Below, in pieces: positions 57,831-59,379 of a stretch of 59,379 nt of DNA. How positions within the stretch are numbered: the first letter of the stretch is position 1; each line of letters begins with the position of its first letter. The notes under the pieces are model-generated. The model had not been told where the DNA came from. It saw only the letters and a program-made list of their open reading frames with translations, and made no database searches. Both the position numbers and the translations under genes were made by a program. The stretch is from Welwitschia mirabilis (Eukaryota; Gnetophyta; Gnetopsida; Welwitschiales): positions 272,524,207-272,583,585 of the forward strand of contig JBOZIK010000001.1 of the NCBI GenBank assembly GCA_051453625.1, given 5' to 3'.

Positions 57831-59325
57831 TGACATCCATTCTTCATACCTTTTTTTCTAAAATTTGATGTCTTATTTATTAAAATTTAATTAAAAAAAC
57901 TTTTAAAGTTATATTATTTTCATACTTGAATATTTTATTTAGATAATTTTTCCATGTTGATCATTTCTTTGGCAATGTTTAGCTAAGAGACTAGAAAAAG
58001 TCTAGTTAGGGATTATGTCTACATGCAAAAATTAACATTTCAATCAAGTATATTTGGTTAATTTAGCATAGATGAAGATATTAAAATAGTCTTTTTATCA
58101 TAAAATAATGTCTTCTACCCCTTTTATCATGAATTACAACATTAAGAACTTTCACATAACATTTTCAAGTTAATTTCTGCATTTAGGAAGACATGCTACA
58201 AACTAAAGAAATTCATGCTAAAAACTAAAGAGATTCTATTAGAAAACACCAACACCTTGTCCAATTCATTTGTGCTATTAGACTTTTAGCATATAATGAG
58301 TTCAAAGTTATGTTTTTATATCTTTATAGAAAAAACATTACATTCCACTTATGAGCTCAGTCTAATGTTAAATTAGAATCAACCATCAACTTTAATAACA
58401 TGTAGTGGAGGCACGAAGTAACATATCAAAGTAACATGTGATAATAATTGGTATAATTATGTGAAGGGTACATGGCGTAGCATCTAATGGTAACAAAATT
58501 ATCATTCAAATGTCATCTCATCATCTTTTTTTTTTTTATATGAAGACAATGAATCCTCATTAAGGCTACATGCCAAAATTTGTAATCTTCTCCTAATGTA
58601 ACTACCTAAAAGTATAACCCCTTTATGTAACTACTACTAACGAATACATGCTTAATACATATAGGCCTTTCATAATCTATAAAAGGGCCTTAAGACATCA
58701 TTATAAAGGATCTTTTGATTGGTAAAATATGATGGAAATACTTGGAGTATCAGGAAGTCATGTCTTTTTAAGCACCTCCCTTGGAAGTGAAGTTATTCTA
58801 AGGCTAGTTTAAGGAGTCCATTTTAGCTTTATCTTTCTCATTTGATGCAATGCATTTTTTGAATTAATATAATAATAATTTGTTCATTCTTCAATTTATA
58901 GTGCACATTTACACAATACTTTTAATCCTTAACTGAGACTATGTCTTATCTTACTTTAAAAGTAGTTGTTCATTTTCTAGTTTCTGGTGCATGTTAACAT
59001 AGTACTTTTAATTCTTAGATGAGATTACATCATTAAGATCTTTCAAATCAAGTGAATTCTCTAAATTTAACTATTAGTTATAGTCACTGTCATGTTATAA
59101 ATCTTAAGTAAAGTTGTCCTTACTTTCTATATTCATAAAGGGCTATAAAGGACCAAGTCACTATTGAAGTCACCAACACTCATGAGGTGAAGGATTTTAT
59201 GTTACCATGCCTGAGCTATCATAACTTCATGAATTGAGCTTATGTCTTTAGAATTATAGGAAATTGTTAGAGTAAAGAGGGGTTGTTGGACAACCCAAGC
59301 TAGACCTTTAGAGCATGTTCGTTTT
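57831..59325 (+). repeat. Right LTR of the gag-protease element
   Basis: Starts TGACATCCATTC at 57831 after the polypurine tract and is paralleled from about 58015 by the truncated left copy. It contains a TATA box (58678-58684). The end is uncertain: GAGCATGTTCGTTTTTG is the last stretch shared with the left LTR, after which the sequence turns into another LTR-like start. Confidence 0.85.
58678..58684 (+). promoter_or_regulatory. TATA box in right LTR
   Basis: TATAAAA in ATCTATAAAAGGGCCTTAA, about 850 bp into the LTR, with the same context in the left copy (51505-51511). Confidence 0.7.
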
Positions 59326-59379
59326 TGTTATAACCCACATTTTGTAAGCTTTAATTAATAGGGTTTCTAAACTATGTAA
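59326..59379 (+). repeat. Possible start of another Tekay-like LTR, cut by window end
   Basis: TGTTATAACCCACATTTTGTAAGCTTTAATTA differs at only a few positions from the start of the Tekay LTRs (TGTCATATCCCATATTTTG at 16030). It lies where the right LTR of the preceding element stops matching its partner, so it may be another insertion. Only 54 bases are visible. Confidence 0.4.

Larger units (their letters stand above)
50910..59325 (+). mobile_element. LTR retrotransposon with Athila/Tat-like gag-protease and no visible polymerase
   Basis: Two LTR copies in the same orientation (50910-52157, lacking about the first 180 bp, and 57831-59325) flank about 5.7 kb. The interior holds an Athila/Tat-type gag (53720-54900), an aspartic protease (55150-55566), an open 182-codon frame (55569-56117), 1.7 kb of non-coding sequence, and a polypurine tract. 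No RT, RNase H or integrase block is legible between protease and right LTR, and 2.3 kb is too short for a full pol. It is best read as a non-autonomous element, or one that lost pol, which relied on enzymes from a related element. Confidence 0.8.

Noticed and set aside
1-59379. Endogenous plant pararetrovirus sequence
   Set aside because: Every RT found is accompanied by LINE, copia or Ty3/gypsy context (LTRs, chromodomain, EEP endonuclease). No movement-protein or coat-protein pattern was seen.
1-59379. tRNA, rRNA or organelle-derived segments
   Set aside because: No cloverleaf with conserved TTCGA-type arm and no rRNA landmark was noticed. The low G+C content comes with eukaryotic transposons, not organelle genes.

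Overview
This looks like plant nuclear DNA from a gene-poor, repeat-dominated region. Base composition is very low in G+C (about a quarter by eye). CG dinucleotides are rare, and so, it seems, are CAG and CTG. Almost every coding-like stretch I recognise belongs to a decayed retrotransposon. I found no host gene with an intact frame, no tRNA or rRNA, and no bacterial-type feature. The lineages present (Tekay-type Ty3/gypsy, Athila/Tat-type Ty3/gypsy, Ty1/copia, L1-like LINEs with plant-type zinc-knuckle ORF1) point to a flowering plant with an AT-rich genome. The species cannot be named from this.

Layout. 1-625: piece of a long gypsy LTR, cut by a 100-N gap (626-725). 726-3210: unassigned, with a 109-bp tandem repeat at 1296-1508. 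3270-9064: a near full-length LINE on the minus strand (ORF1 with two intact zinc knuckles, endonuclease, reverse transcriptase (RT), long tail), with a G-rich block and a 10-N gap near its 3' end. 9065-15560: eroded DNA with two minus-strand Ty1/copia remnants (a gag piece near 13.1 kb, RT-RNase H at 14.4-15.3 kb). 15565-16029: first 465 bp of a Tekay LTR, interrupted by a second copy of the same family. 16030-28632: a complete but dead Tekay element with 3.6-kb LTRs (LTR 16030-19612, tRNA-iMet primer site, gag, protease, RT/RNase H, integrase, chromodomain, polypurine tract, LTR 25040-28632). 28633-32440: a second internal region sharing the right-hand LTR and truncated in RNase H, so the locus reads LTR-internal-LTR-internal. 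33900-40038: plus-strand LINE with zinc knuckle, endonuclease, RT, zf-RVT-like finger and A-tail. 42690-46700: minus-strand LINE remnant. 49990-50300: probable plus-strand copia gag piece. 50910-59325: an LTR element of about 8.4 kb, with a 5'-truncated left LTR and a right LTR at 57831, carrying Athila/Tat-like gag and protease but no visible polymerase, and an unusually open 182-codon frame behind the protease. 59326-59379: start of what may be another LTR.

The elements do not work together; they are nested and abutting insertions of different ages. The unifying signal is how they decayed. Stops sit where related proteins have Gln or Trp, catalytic Asp has become Asn, and zinc-knuckle Cys has become Tyr. 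All are C-to-T or G-to-A changes, as expected from long-term cytosine methylation and deamination. Many boundaries below are approximate because they rest on reading by eye rather than on alignment.
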